Part shown: piece after piece, positions 12,178-23,100 of the stretch
Position numbering within the stretch: position 1 is the stretch's first letter
How the letters are laid out: each line of letters begins with the position of its first letter
Source: Amylostereum areolatum
Lineage: Eukaryota; Basidiomycota; Agaricomycetes; Russulales; Stereaceae
Direction: 5' to 3'
Assembly: GCA_012932865.1 (NCBI GenBank)
Contig: SAXG01000035.1
Location: 186,001 to 250,000, forward strand
Length of the DNA stretch: 64,000 nucleotides
The notes under the pieces: generated by a model
The model's database searches: none
Told to the model about the DNA's origin: nothing
Seen by the model: the letters and a program-made list of their open reading frames with translations, nothing else
Program-made: the position numbers and the translations under genes

Positions 12178-12984
12178 TCATCGCCCGGCTTCCTGCGCCA
12201 TTTCGACCTGCAAACCCTCTTCCCCTGACTGCTCTTTCACCCAGGTGAGCCCCCGCACCACCATCCCGACAAAGAAATCTCCCTTCAAAATGACCTCCGG
12301 CCTCCTCTCCGAGGCGCGCTGCCGCGCACGTCGCTGCACGCCAATGGACACCAAACGCAAGTCGTTGCTGTCCTTGGGCTCCCCGAACCACGCGTGGAGC
12401 CTGTCGAAGACGTCGCCGACGGTGACCCCCGCATTGGTATGGGCAGACGACGCCGTTACGATGACCGCGAGCGGTCCCACCTTCAGAATGAGCCAGGGCC
12501 GCGGAGGGTAGACGGCGGAGCGTGCCTGCACTCGCGCGTCCAGCGTTGGTAGGGGGCGCTCAGGACCCCACCCTCGCGCGTGCGCGATGAGCTCTGCGTC
12601 GACTTCCATGTCCTCCGACGAAGTCGAAGAGGAGGCCTGTGTGGCGGCGGGCGTCGGAACGTCGGGTAGTGGGATTGTGGTTATGGAAGGTGAGGGGGGC
12701 GTGTGGAGTCGTGGACTGCCGGATGGCGTGGGCGACGCGGTCAATGTGAGGGCGAGCGCGTTGGACGTGCTTGGGAGAGGCTCCGTGCCCACATAGGGCG
12801 TACGACCCGCGGAAATGTGCTGGTGCGGGAGCGTAGGGCTGTCGCCGATGGTGGCTACGCCCGAATTCGACGAGGCGCGAGGGGAATCGGATGCCTCCGT
12901 CGAATGAGAGTGTGAACTAGTGGTGTTGACATTGACGGTTTGAGAGTCACCCGCGATGCGGACGTGTCGCCGCGATGTTGACAT
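12178..12984 (-). CDS. DUF6699-type protein (268 aa)
   Basis: A single-exon ORF of 268 aa. The first ~150 residues are Ser/Thr/Pro-rich and probably disordered. The C-terminal ~110 residues match the DUF6699 fold as seen in the other copies in this window: a hydrophobic strand pair, then VTVGDVFDRLHAW, a basic RRARQRASER segment and a closing LKGD.F.GM..RGL strand. DUF6699 is a basidiomycete family of unknown function that is often expanded. This copy is the most diverged: the HP(x)L start of the domain is not obvious. A minus-strand TATA box sits about 90 bp upstream. Confidence 0.75.
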   Translation of the reverse strand: MSTSRRHVRIAGDSQTVNVNTTSSHSHSTEASDSPRASSNSGVATIGDSPTLPHQHISAGRTPYVGTEPLPSTSNALALTLTASPTPSGSPRLHTPPSPSITTIPLPDVPTPAATQASSSTSSEDMEVDAELIAHARGWGPERPLPTLDARVQARSAVYPPRPWLILKVGPLAVIVTASSAHTNAGVTVGDVFDRLHAWFGEPKDSNDLRLVSIGVQRRARQRASERRPEVILKGDFFVGMVVRGLTWVKEQSGEEGLQVEMAQEAGR

Positions 12985-13072
12985 GCAGAGAAGCGGAATT
13001 GGGTAGGAGCGAGCGTTCTACTGCGGGGTGAGGTGGGGGGACTGAAGAGACCGTGCGGGTATCTCCCAGCGC

Positions 13073-13080
13073 ATTTATAG
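13073..13080 (-). promoter_or_regulatory. TATA box of the DUF6699 gene at 12178-12984
   Basis: The minus strand reads CTATAAAT 89 bp before the ATG at 12984, with GC-rich DNA on both sides. Confidence 0.5.
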
Positions 13081-13089
13081 GGGAAAGCG

Positions 13090-16000
13090 ACGGGGACCTA
13101 ATACATATAATAGATTACAACGTCTCCTAATACAGTACAGCACGAAACGCACCGACAATATATGGACAGATTACCCCTTTACAGCCATTGTTTGGATGAA
13201 ATCTCGATCGGCGGCGTGCTGTACCTGAGGCGCGTTGCGTAAGGTCTCCAGATCTCCAGCGTTGTACCTTGACCAAGGCCGACGCACTCACCGTCCTGTG
13301 CACGAATACATTTATGGAAATCCTGAGCACACAGCCTACTGGCCCACCCTTCGTGAGAACATTGGAATGTCGACGCGTCCGCACTGGACATGAAACCATC
13401 CGCAAAAGGCCTGCTCAATCCCAGGTTCCTTGTTCCGCCTTTTTCTTCGAGCAGAGAAGGAGCGTCGGTACTTGGAAGGAATGCATCATCATTTCTCGGT
13501 AAAAGCCGCAGATTTCGGAGGAAGGCGCAAAGGGATGTTACTGGAAGACCGACGATGATTAGACCATGGTGGAGATCATTACCCAGAACCTATCAATCGA
13601 ATGAGATCGCAGGGTCACTGGTTTGGATCAAACCCAACCGTCGTCCAAGCGAAAAGGCATCTTCCGTGGGGGAGATCTTCAGAGTATGGAACCATACCCA
13701 CGCGCGGTACGAAGGGCAAGATTATCAGATTGCACACACATACTATGCACCATAAACACATCACCGGACGCGTCGATTTTCCGCCAGATACACTGAATAA
13801 ACCAAATGAGGACGCATATTGAATGAACGGAGCAGGACGAAGTCTAGGCCCCCCCGGAAATCCAACACGCATACGACGGCTCCCATCACGCCCACCGCCG
13901 GCCATGGGATATGACTCGCGTCGTCTAAGGAGTGAAAGCGCAATACATTTGCGCACGGCCGGCGCCGCAAACTGAGGTGGACGGATACCTCGGGGGTGTG
14001 AACGGGGTACATCCACAAGCTGTACTTGCGGGGCGCCCTCAAGCTAGCTCACATCGCCATGCCATCGAACAGGGCTTGAAAATGACCCTAGAGCTTCGGG
14101 AGCATAAGACGGGAGATAATACAGACGTGATGAAGAGAAAGCGGTCAGACTGTCACAATTCGATGAAGCATTGGAAACCCGCGATGGCGACGTATGAAAC
14201 TGGACTACGACGCGCACGCCAGGGGAACGAACTTAAGCGCGTATGCTGTTCCCCAATACGCCTATCCCCAAGCCCATCTTGACCCCGCGGATCCAGCCAA
14301 GCTATTCGAGGCTTCAACGCACGCTGCGATCCCATCATCGGCACCTAGCTGGCCCGACCCCGTTCAAACACCACCCCACCCTACTGGTCGCTGAACACAA
14401 ACACCCAGGCGCGCGCGTCTCCAACGACGAGCGACCCGGACCCATGCATCATGCATACCATCACATGAAAATGCGCCTTAGGAGCCGTATCCCAAGGCAG
14501 CCCAAACGAAGGTATTAGGGGACGACCCATTGGCGCGAGCAAACTCGTCCCGCTCCGACGCAAGTCCCCGAGGCCGTCCTATACACAGACTCGGTACCGC
14601 TGCCTCACATTCCAATCCAACCCTTTTTGGCAGCATATCGCCCTCCACTGGAGATGAAAGAAACGTACCATGAACATAGAGGCATTTTCGGCGGGCGTCA
14701 GGAGAAAGAGAGCGGTGCCGTGAGATGTGTTGACTTGGGTCCTGGGGTCGGCTTTTGGTGCACTGAAGGTGACGTATTGTTTTGAGAAATGAAGTCCGAG
14801 GCCATGCACGCGAAGTTTAGACTTTAGATCTTTAGAGGGGATGATGAAGGACAACGGAAACCGTTGATGACGACGCCGAAAAACGGGTGCAGCCGAACAG
14901 CATCATGGGCGGGCCGGATTTTCCGGGCCTGCGGCTCACCGTTGCTCTGCTCGTCGAGTCCGAGTCGAGTTTGGTGTTTTCCCTCATGCTCAGCCGCTAG
15001 CATCCCCCCGCTCGCCCCTCTACCTCTAACGCGTACACAATAACCGGATGTGCACAACCTGGCAAGCAAAGTGTATCCCACCGTCACATCATTGCCGACT
15101 CGGATGCCCTCCGAGGCTCGCACGGTGCGTTCGAGTCACCTCCCACTGAAGCTCAAACCCACTAAAATTCGCGCCATTCCACAGATCCACAGATAAAATT
15201 CTTCGCGTTCAAAAAAGATAATATGGTCCGGCCGCTTCCTGCATCCAAATATCTGTATGCGGCGGGACTCGTAGGGTGTAGGGTTTGGAATGCGCTGTCC
15301 TAAGAAGAACGAGGCCTTGCGCGCGTGCGAACGCCGACCCCCCCGGTTTCAAGTATCCAGGACACTATATGGAGTATGCGATTGGATTACGATCCTGGGC
15401 GAGGACGCGGAGAATGGCGAGGGTGGAGAGGCGACGCATGTCGGGTGTAGTGCATATGTTTTGGTAAGCATTCCTATATGACTGTGTATTCGGTTTCGTA
15501 CAGGGACGATACGTATCGTATCGTGACCCCATGTTCTCCCAATGTCCTCGGACATATATCCCGCTCCTGTTGCGTCTGCCCGTCTGAGGGCGTCAATACG
15601 CATGCGATGACCTGGCGAACTTCCTCTCTTGCACCTATCCTAGATGTGGCATTCGGCGCGGAGTTCCCTCCCTTCACTTCTCAAATCTGCGCTCTAGCCT
15701 CTGGGGTACGGGCGACGGCTGGTGCTTTTCGGCTTATGTCACCGCACTATTGCCCGTTTCATCCTTCTCGACCGTACAGCGTTCATTCGCGTCTAAAAGT
15801 CTAATATCTTCGCTTTCATTCTAGGTTACAGAAATATCTTTTTTATCTTCCGCAATCGATGAATGGTCCTCGTTCTCCTCGAGACTCGCGCGATCCACCA
15901 AGGTCAAACCTATCGACGTCATCGGCCCTTCCTTTCTCCAACTTCAAGCTTCAAGTTCCATATCGAATGCTTCTCCTCCTGTATCGCCGCGATCGACACG

Positions 16001-16620
16001 GGTTATGATGCGGACGTCCTTTGTCGCTGCACAATCTTCCTCATGATTGATATCGAAGTATGCGCTCAGTGTTAAGAAGTTCTCGACATCTTCTTTCGTC
16101 TCCCATGCCCAATCGTCGCCGGCGACACCTCATCGTTGACCAAAGCTGCAACAGCCTATATCAACTTGAAATGAGTGTGTGCGGTGCAAGCATCAGACCC
16201 CATCAGAGCGAACACTCACGGTAAATGGGGCCCCGCGGTCATATCCCGTCATCGTGTACATTCTCAACGCCAATGTTCGGCACGCCCGCGGCACCTCAAT
16301 GATGATGTAGGCCACTTGACTTCGTTCTTCGGAGTCGACTGTTCCGCAAACCCCGGTGTGTGTTGGCATCGGCTTGAGAAGGTGTTGTGGCATGCTCATC
16401 GACTTTGAAGGGGTCAAAATACGGCAGGTTTGCGGTGCCGTTCCTTTACCCCCGAATACCCACCAATTGTGGACCTGGTGAGTAATAACTTCTTCTCGTG
16501 GTCTCAAGGACAAAGCAATGTCCTCGTCCGTACCCGTGACGGTTTCCCGTGGCTGTCTTGCGTCCTTTTGGGGGTATACACTCACGTCGCCTTTCGTCAG
16601 ACTCCGAAGACTCCTTCCTG
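13090..16620. other. Long spacer, no confident gene
   Basis: Many short overlapping ORFs, none with a consistent splice chain or a recognisable motif. The 66-codon plus ORF at 14194 and the plus-strand pieces around 15290-15480 and 15840-16080 have mildly protein-like composition and could be debris of multi-exon genes. I cannot support a product. Confidence 0.35.
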
Positions 16621-16625
16621 TGTAC

Positions 16626-16632
16626 TATAAAG
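16626..16632 (+). promoter_or_regulatory. TATA box of the intact P450
   Basis: TATAAAG lies 62 bp before the ATG at 16694. Transcription would begin near 16655, which excludes the in-frame ATG at 16640 as the start. Confidence 0.6.
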
Positions 16633-16693
16633 CACTCCAGTGTTCGACATCTCTCCTCTAACTCCAACACCACCTCCTGCTCAAACAAAGATC

Positions 16694-18656
16694 ATGATCG
16701 AAGCCATTTCTGCCCAACTATCTCGCACCAACTTCGTCTATCTGGTCACGCTAATCCCCGTTGCGATCATACTCGTACATCTTGTTCCCTGGGCGGTCGA
16801 TCCTCACGGCGTGCGCTCTTACCCTGGGCCTTGGTTAGCCAAGTTTTCCGACCTCTGGTTGGTCTGGACGGCTGCCAAAGGACGTCGTTCCGACACGGTG
16901 CGCGATCTACACCTAAAATACGGTACGTCCAGCCTTCGTATCTCCGCCCACGATAACGAATGAACCATGGTTCTCCAGGACCCATCGTGCGCCTCGCGCC
17001 GAACCATATATCCATATCAGAACCCGCGGCGCTAGAGGTCATCTACGCGCACGGCAACCGCACTACCAAGACAGATTTCTACGACTCGTTCACCGCTGGC
17101 GATCCCGGCGTCTTCAACGTACTCGACCGCGCGACCCACTCCCGGAAGCGCAAGATCGTCTCCCATGTTTTCGCGCCGAAGACCGTCCTCGAGTTCGAAC
17201 CTCACGTAAAGGAACATGTGACGACGCTCATTCGACAGTGGGATCGGATATGTGAGGAGGGCGCGAAGGGGAAAGAGGGCGGCGAAGGTGGTGGGTGGGT
17301 GGGTCACAGCGGTAGAGCCTGGTTCGACTGCCTTCCTTGTAAGTCTCGCGGACTCTCTATCGTCTTCGGGCGGATATCTGACGATCCCGTCTAGGGTTCG
17401 GCTACCTTGCGTTCGATATAATCGGTTGGTTGATTCGTGACATCATTAGCATTGTTAGACCCTGACGATCGCGTCTAGGTGATCTCGCGTTCGGATCGTC
17501 GTTCGGGATGCTCGTCGCGGCGAAGGACTCCACGCCTATCGTTAGGTCCCACAAGATGGACATGCAGATCCACGGCCAAGAGAAGAAGGGCGCGACTGTC
17601 GAGGACGTGGAATACATCTCAGCCATCGAAATCCTCCGTCAGCGCAGCTCGTATAACGCGATCATAGGTCTCTTCCCCTCATACTGGCGTCCCGTCGCGA
17701 AGCACATCCCATGGATTAGCAGGGGCGGGAAAGCAATAAAAACCTTGACCAACCTCGCCGTGACGGCCGTGTCGAAGCGGCTCGCGACACCGTCGTATCG
17801 TACCGACTTTCTCACCAAGCTGTTGGAGGCGAAGGACGCCGCAGGGATGCCTCTTGGTCCAGAGGAGCTCACGGCGGAGGCGTTCACTCTCCTCGTCGCA
17901 GGAAGTAGCACTACCACAAAGTATGTATCCTCACGCCTTTTCATCGCCGTCTGCTCACGCCCTGTAAAGCGCTCTGGCCGCTGTCGCGTACTACCTCGCA
18001 GCCAACCTGCGCTGCCAGAAGGCCCTCCAGAAAGAGCTGGATGAGGCCCTCGTCAACGAGGACACTCTCGCATATCCGCACGCTTCGGTGAAGAGCCTGC
18101 GCTATCTTGAAGCAGTCATCAATGAAAGCCTGCGCCTACAGTCCGTCGTGGGCAGTGGACTCCCGCGTTTGGTGCCCGAGGGAGGTATGCTCGTCCTCGA
18201 CAGGCTCTTTCCCGCGGGAACCGTGCTCAGCATGTCATCCTACTGCATCCACCTCGACGCCAGCGTATGGGGCGGCGACGTCGCGGAGTTTCGGCCGGAG
18301 CGGTGGTTGGAGGGAAATCAGGCGATCACCAAAGCATTTTACCCGTTCTCGTTTGGTCCTAGGTGCGTTTTCGCCGGCATGAGGGGAGCAGGTTCTCACA
18401 GCATTGGTCTCCGATATCCATTTATAGGGCATGCGTCGGGAAGAACCTGGTGATGGCGGAGATGCCTATCATCGTCGCGTCGCTCTTCCGGCGGTACGAG
18501 CTTGTCTTGGAGAATCCCGACGTGCAGGCAAGCCACTTTCTACACCTTTCTCGTTCTGGGATCTCACATACACTTGATCTGTAGCCTGTAATAGTGGAGG
18601 GTTTTGCGCGGGAGCTGGAAAGTTGCAAAATCGGTATCAAGAGGCGCAGCGTCTAA
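16694..18656 (+). CDS. Cytochrome P450 monooxygenase (541 aa, intact)
   Basis: Seven exons: 16694-16922, 16979-17338, 17395-17424, 17479-17920, 17970-18362, 18428-18527 and 18585-18656. The 541-aa product has the full P450 layout: ER anchor (about residues 12-33), proline hinge YPGPW, helix-C RKRK, I-helix AGSSTTTNA (347-355), K-helix ESLR, EFRPERW, the heme loop FSFGPRACVG with Cys487 as iron ligand, and a basic C-terminus. It resembles fungal benzoate-4-monooxygenase-like P450s; the substrate cannot be read from sequence. It needs an NADPH-P450 reductase encoded elsewhere. Two oddities: the acidic residue normally before the I-helix Thr pair is Ser, and intron 6 starts with GC (CAG/GCAAGC). 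A decayed paralogue with the same intron positions lies at the left edge in the opposite orientation. Confidence 0.93.
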
Positions 18657-19329
18657 TGGGACTGCGACTATCGGTCTCGAACTTACTTCTGAGAGTTGAT
18701 ATAGATAGCTCGCACTTCGCACTGTCTTATCGCATCTCCCTTCTTTCCGAGTACATCTTTTGTATGAATACAAATGTGACCCTTTATGTGCCATACTGTA
18801 CCATTAGCATGTCAATCACACTGTTGAGTTCCGCCGCTTCTTACCCTCGATCTACTTGAAGGCGCGTCATAGAGGGAATACACGCATTTTTGCACATGCT
18901 AGGCCTGGAGCAGGTAGTAAGATACAGTATGAGAAGATAAGGCGCGTAGGTAAGTAGGTAATGTACAGTACGTTGGAGTTACGCGGCACGGAATTTGTGA
19001 GTGCCTACGTACGTTATTCGAGAGAGGAAAGATAAAAAAAGAATAAGTGTACACAGACGTCAGACTCGATAGAAAACAGATGGGGAATGTGGAAGGGAAG
19101 GTGGCACAGAACGGCGGGTGGAAGAGGGGAACGTGAGGTAGGATACACGGGATAGTTGGCGAGAACATCGACGGTAGGAATGAAAGGCATAAAGCCCAAG
19201 TGAGAAAAAAGCTGTACGCGAGTGGAATGGGCGTGAAAACAGATGAGACGACATCAAAACAGGGAGGCGGGAGCGGGGGAGCAGAAATAACAAGCTGTAT
19301 GCAACGGCGGACGGCGGCAGGGACGTTCG

Positions 19330-20079
19330 TCAGGAAAGGGGTACCACCATCTGTATGTCGAATTTCTCCTTGCTCTGGCCAGAGTGCGCTCGAAGCCCGG
19401 TGATCACCGCGCTTTCAGGCAGGTAGTCGACCCGTCGCACCCCTTTCTCGAACTCCAGCCTGTCACCCCCACAGCGCGTCCTAAGCTTCTGGCGAATCCT
19501 GTCCTTGCGGTTCCCCGCCTCGTCCCACTCGGCCCGAGTGACATGGGTGCAGAGGAAGGCGTGCAGCGAGTCGAAGACTTCCCCGACCGTAACGGCGGTC
19601 GACGTAGAGGAGGAAGGGATGTTCACCATCCAAGGGAGACCGTCCAACGAGAGAACCAATTTGGGGAGTGGAGGTTCTGTCGCTGGACTGTCTCTCTTCG
19701 ACGACGACAGGGAGGGCGGCGCTACGCGAGAGTCCCATCGGAACGACTCCAAGGCGGGGTGTAAGTGAACCGTGGCGGTCTTCGGGGAGGGTGTGGTAAA
19801 TTTCAGTGCCTTCCCCTGGCGTGACGAGGGCTTGGCGACGCCGGGGCTGGTGGAACGGGCGGGAAGGGAAGATGATGGAATGCGTGGTGTAGATACATCA
19901 GGAAGGCGGACGGTACGCGCTTTGGGTGTAATGGGCAGTGGGGCATTCGCTGGGCGAGGGTGAGAGTCATTGACGTCGTCGAACGACGTCGACGATCCGT
20001 TAGATGGTGTAGTAGGTGCTATAGAGCAGACGCCCCCAACGGGATTCGAGTTGAAGTGAGCGCGTCGACCGTCGGACAT
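19330..20079 (-). CDS. DUF6699 domain protein (249 aa)
   Basis: A single-exon 249-aa ORF. About 100 Ser/Pro/Thr-rich residues lead into the domain: VHLHPALESFRWDSRV, TEPPLPKLVLSL, then VTVGEVFDSLHAFLCTHVT, a tryptophan-centred AEWDEAG, and GVRRVDYL near the end. This HPxL / EPPLP / VTVGEV / GVRRVD series is what I use to recognise DUF6699. Function unknown, no catalytic residues suggested; probably cytosolic. A minus-strand TATA box lies about 80 bp upstream, and the N-terminal RRAHFNSNPVGGV resembles that of the copy at 45469, suggesting these two are closest relatives. Confidence 0.85.
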   Translation of the reverse strand: MSDGRRAHFNSNPVGGVCSIAPTTPSNGSSTSFDDVNDSHPRPANAPLPITPKARTVRLPDVSTPRIPSSSLPARSTSPGVAKPSSRQGKALKFTTPSPKTATVHLHPALESFRWDSRVAPPSLSSSKRDSPATEPPLPKLVLSLDGLPWMVNIPSSSTSTAVTVGEVFDSLHAFLCTHVTRAEWDEAGNRKDRIRQKLRTRCGGDRLEFEKGVRRVDYLPESAVITGLRAHSGQSKEKFDIQMVVPLS

Positions 20080-20159
20080 CGTTGACTATTCCTGTGAGAG
20101 TGGAGGATGGGTGGGAAGTGGCAAGGCGTTGAAGAGGACGGGGACAGCATACGCGGGGT

Positions 20160-20167
20160 CTTATAAG
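20160..20167 (-). promoter_or_regulatory. TATA box of the DUF6699 gene at 19330-20079
   Basis: CTTATAAG reads the same on both strands and is placed 81 bp before the ATG at 20079 on the minus strand. Confidence 0.5.
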
Positions 20168-20169
20168 GG

Positions 20170-23100
20170 AAAACGGTGGGTTATTTGTAGTAACCAAGGA
20201 CAGGCCGAACACTGGGCTCCGGTACACCGCGCGGGCTGAACCGCACAGATATCCCGGTTTGGGGCGGACGGCGCCGCTGAGCGACTTGTTTTCATTGAGT
20301 GTGGCGCCAACCGGCAGATCGGCAGACAAGTGTCGTGAATTTGGCGGTGAACGCGCTGTGCGTCTCCATAACGGGTCGATTTCGAAGACCAGGCACCTTG
20401 CGCATTCAAAGTCGGCTTAATGATTGCTGCTGTACATCGCCGAGCCTCGCATGCTCTGCCCGCAGTGCATTGTCCTAAACGTCCGCTTCCGACACGAAAA
20501 ACAAAGTCGTCTCTTTGCGTCCTCGATGGCGACATTTCAGGAGCAAAGAAATGAGTGAACGCTTGACAAGAGGAAGCGGCGGGAGATGCTTACTTGATGA
20601 GTACTTGAGTAGTTCCGGACAGTATATTAGGTCGAGCTTGCCACGATGACGAAGGGATGAGTTAGTGAGTTAGATTCCGAGTCCGCAATGGGAGCTCAGT
20701 GTTACGATTAGTAGTGAACTTTCGCGGCTGTAGTATCGCATGCTTCCCCCGCACTGAGCGGTGCGGCCGGAGGCTCTCGTCATGCCCTATCTGCGACAAA
20801 GTTGGTCCGGATATGGATAAGGTTCGGAAAGGAAGCGGAATGGCGGGAGAGACAGGAAAGGTGGAGAGCAGGTCGATTTGGGCTTCAGAGTCCGTTGTGT
20901 GCGTAGGCGGAAAACAGATAGACGCTGTGGATGAATGACGAGCGACGAAGGCAAGAATCAGCGCGAGACAAACGATGTGGGCAAGGACGGATACACAAGG
21001 GCGGAGCATGTGTGAGAGCAAGAGCCCGAAGTAACAAGTCTGTCATATGAAAACTGGCAAGCCAAGGCGAGTAGAAAAAAGATACGAATCGGACGACTCA
21101 CGTCACTTCCACATAGCTTTCGTTCCGCCTCGTACAATGCACTGTTTGTCCCAACGCTGGTGATGGCTCTTGACATCGCAAAGAGCCACATACCCATGCA
21201 GAGCCTGTGATCCACGCCCATCCGAGCAGATTCCGAAGTAACAACGTGCCTTGAGTTCCGACCCATCCTTGTTCCCATGAACTCTACACAGATAGTGATG
21301 ATCAGGAGAAGACAGACGATCAGAATGGATGAGCTCACACCTTGGAATCTGGGCCCCAAGCTTCCAAGCTACAGAACACATATCGACGGCGCACAGGGTC
21401 ACAGATTTCCCTCGGGATTTCACTGTCTGTGCAGTTCTCAAACCGTGCGCAATATGATTCGGAGGAACTGCCAGCTAGTACAGTTTACTACACGGCCTCC
21501 AGCGTCAAAACGCGTCGCGTCGGCTCTCTAGCGGGAGCTTGACTGAAGGAAATCGATGTCAAAATTTGAGAACATGCGATGCCCCAAGGATTTCTGAGAA
21601 ATGAAGCGGCGAGGGAGCGGCGAGGCGGTGGCCAGGGTCGAGGGAGGGCCCGGGAGCCTCATCTCGAAAAAAAAACATGATACGTTGGACGACGGGTAAC
21701 GCGGGCCGCGATCCCGCGCCGTCAACACGGGTCCGTGCCCCACACATTTCGCCGCTCGTGGCGGCTTCCTCGCTGAACGCTCTCGCTCTCGGATCGCATA
21801 TCTCAACAATGTACCTTGGTATCTCCATACAGAACATTCTTTTTCGGACCGATTACCGGAAAGTATGAAAAAACACGTCTACGAAGCCTGTGCCACCGAA
21901 TGTCACAAGCCTCGGGAAAGAGCAAAGTACAGGCTGTTGTGCCAGTCCAGGCCTATGTTTACAAGGAGCGGTGTCCTAGGGATCCTTTCCATGGTGCTTG
22001 TCGCATCGGTGCATTTGCGCGTGCAAATGCCCGTGTTTCGGGGGAACTAGCATCATCTGCGATTGAATGGCCTGCACGGTATTGTGAGCGGCGTTGTAGT
22101 AGGGAAACACGATAGGGCATACACTTATCTGATACCCAAGCTGACTTTAGTCATGCAGGCTTTCCGAAAGCGTTCTCGATAAAGTATGGGACGATCGATC
22201 TCTACTCCGAGGCATACTCAATATAAGCTCGAACAAGATGGATTTCCGGGGAGCAACCGTAATACATGTGCGAAAGCTCCGTTCCACCCCATGCCCTAGC
22301 ATATGGTGAATTCAAGCCTGAGAGCAAAAGTGCGATGAACAAAACGAGGGAAAATGAACCACAAGGAAAGCGAACCTGGTCCGGTGCCCCTAACCCAAAT
22401 AGCTGACCGAGGCGGCCGCGTTCTTGTTTAGTTACCGATGCACATCTCTCGAAGAGGACATAGGCAAAGAGTAAACCGACGCACATAGCCCCTGTGCGCG
22501 TGAATAATCCGGGATGTTCATAGAAAATGGCTAGGCTTGCGCAGTAGGTAGTACCCAATCACTATTGAATCTGTTCCGATTCTCAAGGGAGCACGGGGGG
22601 AATCGGATGAGTTTCGGACTCGTTGAAGGCTACGTTGGGAGGAAAAGTGTTGCAAGGTACTTGTGCGTGCGACTCACCGGAGCGCGTCAAGAACACATTT
22701 TATTCTGACAGGCGGCGGTACACGTCTTGGCCCTTCGTTGGTGGCTGCGTACTAGTTTGACCAATTTAGAGTAACCCACGCTACACATGGGGCGTGCCTA
22801 ACCGATGAATGAGAATAAGTAAATTGTGACATTACGCGCACATTAACGAGGACGTGCAGTAGCCTCACACCTGAACTTTTTCGCCTGAGCTAGCAATCGA
22901 ACACCAAAAACCGCGCGATCCAACTTAGGTACCCATATGGGCGAGTTCTCACAAGATTATATTGGAAATCTGTCAATACCATTGCTATAAGTCGGAGCCC
23001 GAATGGCGAACACTCGCAAAACGCACCATGGCGTAACCAAAGATGATCTGTGAGAATGCGAGTCCTCTCAGGACAAGCAACGCGCCACTTTTGGTCACGT

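Noticed and set aside
16640..16693. Upstream in-frame ATG for the intact P450
   Set aside because: It lies only about 10 bp after the TATA box, before the expected transcription start; the added residues are Pro/Thr-rich and unlike a P450 anchor.
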